Below, piece by piece: positions 42,825 to 43,732 of a stretch of 43,732 nucleotides of DNA. The stretch is from a virus. The stretch covers positions 1 through 43,732 of the IMG/VR virus record IMGVR_UViG_3300009788_000161; one strand, 5' to 3'. Positions within the stretch are counted from its first letter, which is position 1; every line of letters starts with the position of its first letter. The notes below the pieces were generated by a model. That model worked only from the letters and a program-made list of their open reading frames with translations. It had not been told where the DNA came from and searched no databases. The position numbers and the translations under genes were made by a program.

Positions 42825-42829
42825 CTCTC

Positions 42830-42853
42830 GTCAACTTTCTCGCATTAGTAAGT
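42830..42853 (-). repeat. Dispersed inverted repeat, copy 7 (degenerate)
   Basis: GTCAACT (42830-42836), TTCTCGCATT, then AGTAAGTT. The left arm and spacer length are kept; the right arm is partial. It abuts the end of the Rrf2-like gene. Confidence 0.5.
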
Positions 42854-43191
42854 TAAAGCAGCAAATCCTTCAACTTCGTCTGCCGCATAACGTCTCCTAC
42901 CTTCTTGACTACCACGCCCCACCCTTTGTCGCTGCACGGTTGTTTGCCACTGATCGCTTCGACAATGCTGACAACGCTCATGTCAATGTTAGTTATTTGA
43001 TAACCGCCACCAGGGCCGCGCACAACGGCAACCAAGCCCGCCTTTTTCAGCTTCGAGAACATCTGCTCGTAATATGACCCAGATAGATGTTGGCGCCGGG
43101 CCAGGTCGGCTAGTTTGACTGGCCCCTCTTTGCCGTGTTTGGCCAAGTCGATCATCGCGACCACAGCACGTTTGCATCTTTTATCCATCAT
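42853..43191 (-). CDS. Rrf2/IscR-family-like transcription regulator
   Basis: A 112-aa regulator started at the ATG at 43191 (M-M-D-K-R-C-K-R-A-V-V-A-M-I-D-L-A); a longer frame to 43206 is possible. The winged-helix part matches the Rrf2 family: G-P-V-K-L-A-D-L-A-R-R-Q-H-L-S-G-S-Y-Y-E-Q-M-F-S-K-L, then A-G-L-V-A-V-V-R-G-P-G-G-G-Y. IscR binds an iron-sulphur cluster with three cysteines and a histidine; here only one Cys remains in that region, so cluster sensing is doubtful. It is flanked by the tandem repeat and dispersed inverted repeats, which may be its targets. Confidence 0.8.
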   Translation of the reverse strand: MMDKRCKRAVVAMIDLAKHGKEGPVKLADLARRQHLSGSYYEQMFSKLKKAGLVAVVRGPGGGYQITNIDMSVVSIVEAISGKQPCSDKGWGVVVKKVGDVMRQTKLKDLLL

Positions 43192-43246
43192 TTCTGCGTA
43201 CCTCATACAGTTGCTATGGTTATTAAAGCCTACTTTTGGGAAGGTT

Positions 43247-43600
43247 TCAAGACATTAGTTCCAGCATGATTCCGCCGTCATCGGCCCAACGCTTCTCTGC
43301 CCATACGCTCCATACAGCGCAGTCCTGCTTGTGAGTGGCATCGAGCACTGCTTTGAGTAGGTTGTCTACGTCTGGCGTCTGCTGGTGCGGCTGTAGCATC
43401 ATCTCGGCGCGCTTCTTCTTGCTCCAGCTCTTGGGCATCGGGATAAAGAAAGTGATCTTCTGGCCACTATGCTCAATCTCCAGGCCCTTCGCTCTGCATT
43501 CGTCGGCAAAAGCCCGATACCGCATGACGCATGGGCGTTGCTTCCACTTGTCGGCGCGCGTCTGCCGCGGCTTGGTGCAGGGCGTTATGTCGTAGTGCAT
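43247..43600 (-). CDS. rusA: RusA-like Holliday-junction resolvase
   Basis: A 117-aa endonuclease that resolves four-way junctions. The catalytic motif T-P-D-V-D-N-L-L-K-A-V-L-D-A is at about residues 74-87, with a third acidic residue in K-Q-D-C-A-V-W. The N-terminal strand I-T-F-F-I-P-M-P-K-S-W and K-K-K-R-A-E fit RusA. It is translationally coupled to the Ref-like gene (TGATG). A TGA stop lies within the half-site CATT-AGTT context at 43251-43260. Confidence 0.88.
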   Translation of the reverse strand: MHYDITPCTKPRQTRADKWKQRPCVMRYRAFADECRAKGLEIEHSGQKITFFIPMPKSWSKKKRAEMMLQPHQQTPDVDNLLKAVLDATHKQDCAVWSVWAEKRWADDGGIMLELMS

Positions 43601-43732
43601 CAGACCAGTTCCTGTGTCATTTCGATCAATGATTGCTGGCTGCCAAACATCTCCTCGAACTCAGCCAACCGGCCGTGCACATACCCGCCAGGTTTCTTCT
43701 CGGTGCCCTGGTGATGCCCTCCGCACAGCCCG
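43600..43732 (-). CDS. Ref-like RecA-dependent nuclease (3' part; continues at 264..1)
   Basis: The C-terminal end of the gene that starts at 264. Reading leftward from 43732, bases 43732-43645 repeat codons already present at 88-1, and the last 14 codons (G-S-Q-Q-S-L-I-E-M-T-Q-E-L-V) end at a TGA at 43602-43600, which overlaps the RusA start. Confidence 0.7.
   Translation of the reverse strand, partial: GLCGGHHQGTEKKPGGYVHGRLAEFEEMFGSQQSLIEMTQELV
43645..43732. repeat. Terminal direct repeat, right copy
   Basis: Identical to bases 1-88. See the left copy; this is the overlap by which the genome closes into a circle. Confidence 0.9.

Noticed and set aside
43645-43732. Natural short direct terminal repeat like those of T7-type phages
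   Set aside because: The repeat lies within a continuous gene and is short; circular assembly overlap is simpler. End mapping would decide.
1-43732. Prophage or temperate functions (integrase, attachment site, CI repressor) and CRISPR arrays
   Set aside because: No integrase or excisionase signature and no regularly spaced direct repeats with unique spacers were found; the 12-bp repeats are strictly tandem without spacers.

Overview
This 43.7 kb window is essentially the complete genome of a tailed phage with a P22-like, podovirus-type virion programme. Bases 1-88 are repeated exactly at 43645-43732, and one gene reads across the join, so the molecule should be read as a circle of about 43,644 bp (a circularly permuted or terminally redundant genome). 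The host is probably a gammaproteobacterium, judging only from gene content and Shine-Dalgarno use. I see no integrase, excisionase or CI-type repressor gene, so a lytic life cycle is likelier than a temperate one.

Layout. A divergent promoter region at 5904-6031 separates two transcription units. The leftward (minus) unit runs from 5903 down to 1 and, across the join, from 43732 down to 40952. It carries a small regulator, a replication initiator-like protein, a DnaB-type helicase, recombination nucleases (Ref-like and RusA-like), an Rrf2/IscR-like regulator and many small proteins. The rightward unit (6032-14653) starts with an SPFH/stomatin-like protein and small membrane proteins. It continues with an ERF annealing protein, an SSB-like protein, an RlmN/Cfr-like radical-SAM enzyme encoded as two ORFs, homing-type endonucleases and many small proteins. 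It ends at a good Rho-independent terminator (14705-14730).

An extended -10 promoter directly after that terminator opens the late region: small proteins, a GIY-YIG nuclease, terminase subunits, portal, a putative ADP-ribosyltransferase, a GroES-like protein, scaffold, capsid genes (with their own promoter-like region at 24544-24755), P22 gp4/gp10-like tail proteins, three ejection-type proteins, a pectate-lyase-fold tailspike and a lysis cassette (T4-type lysozyme, holin-like proteins). The late genes collide with the leftward unit at 40952-40955.

The most unusual items are: (i) the split RlmN/Cfr-like methylase, in which the C-terminal peptide with the ACGQL cysteine is a separate 47-aa ORF just downstream of the radical-SAM ORF; (ii) a family of inverted repeats with a fixed 10-nt spacer at gene junctions of the leftward unit, near an Rrf2-like gene and a 12-bp tandem repeat; (iii) a ~490-bp gene-free, densely self-complementary region before an HNH gene, ending in an apparent RBS-sequestering switch; (iv) an ADP-ribosyltransferase-like protein encoded beside the portal; and (v) a GIY-YIG nuclease that begins with a terminase-like N-terminus.
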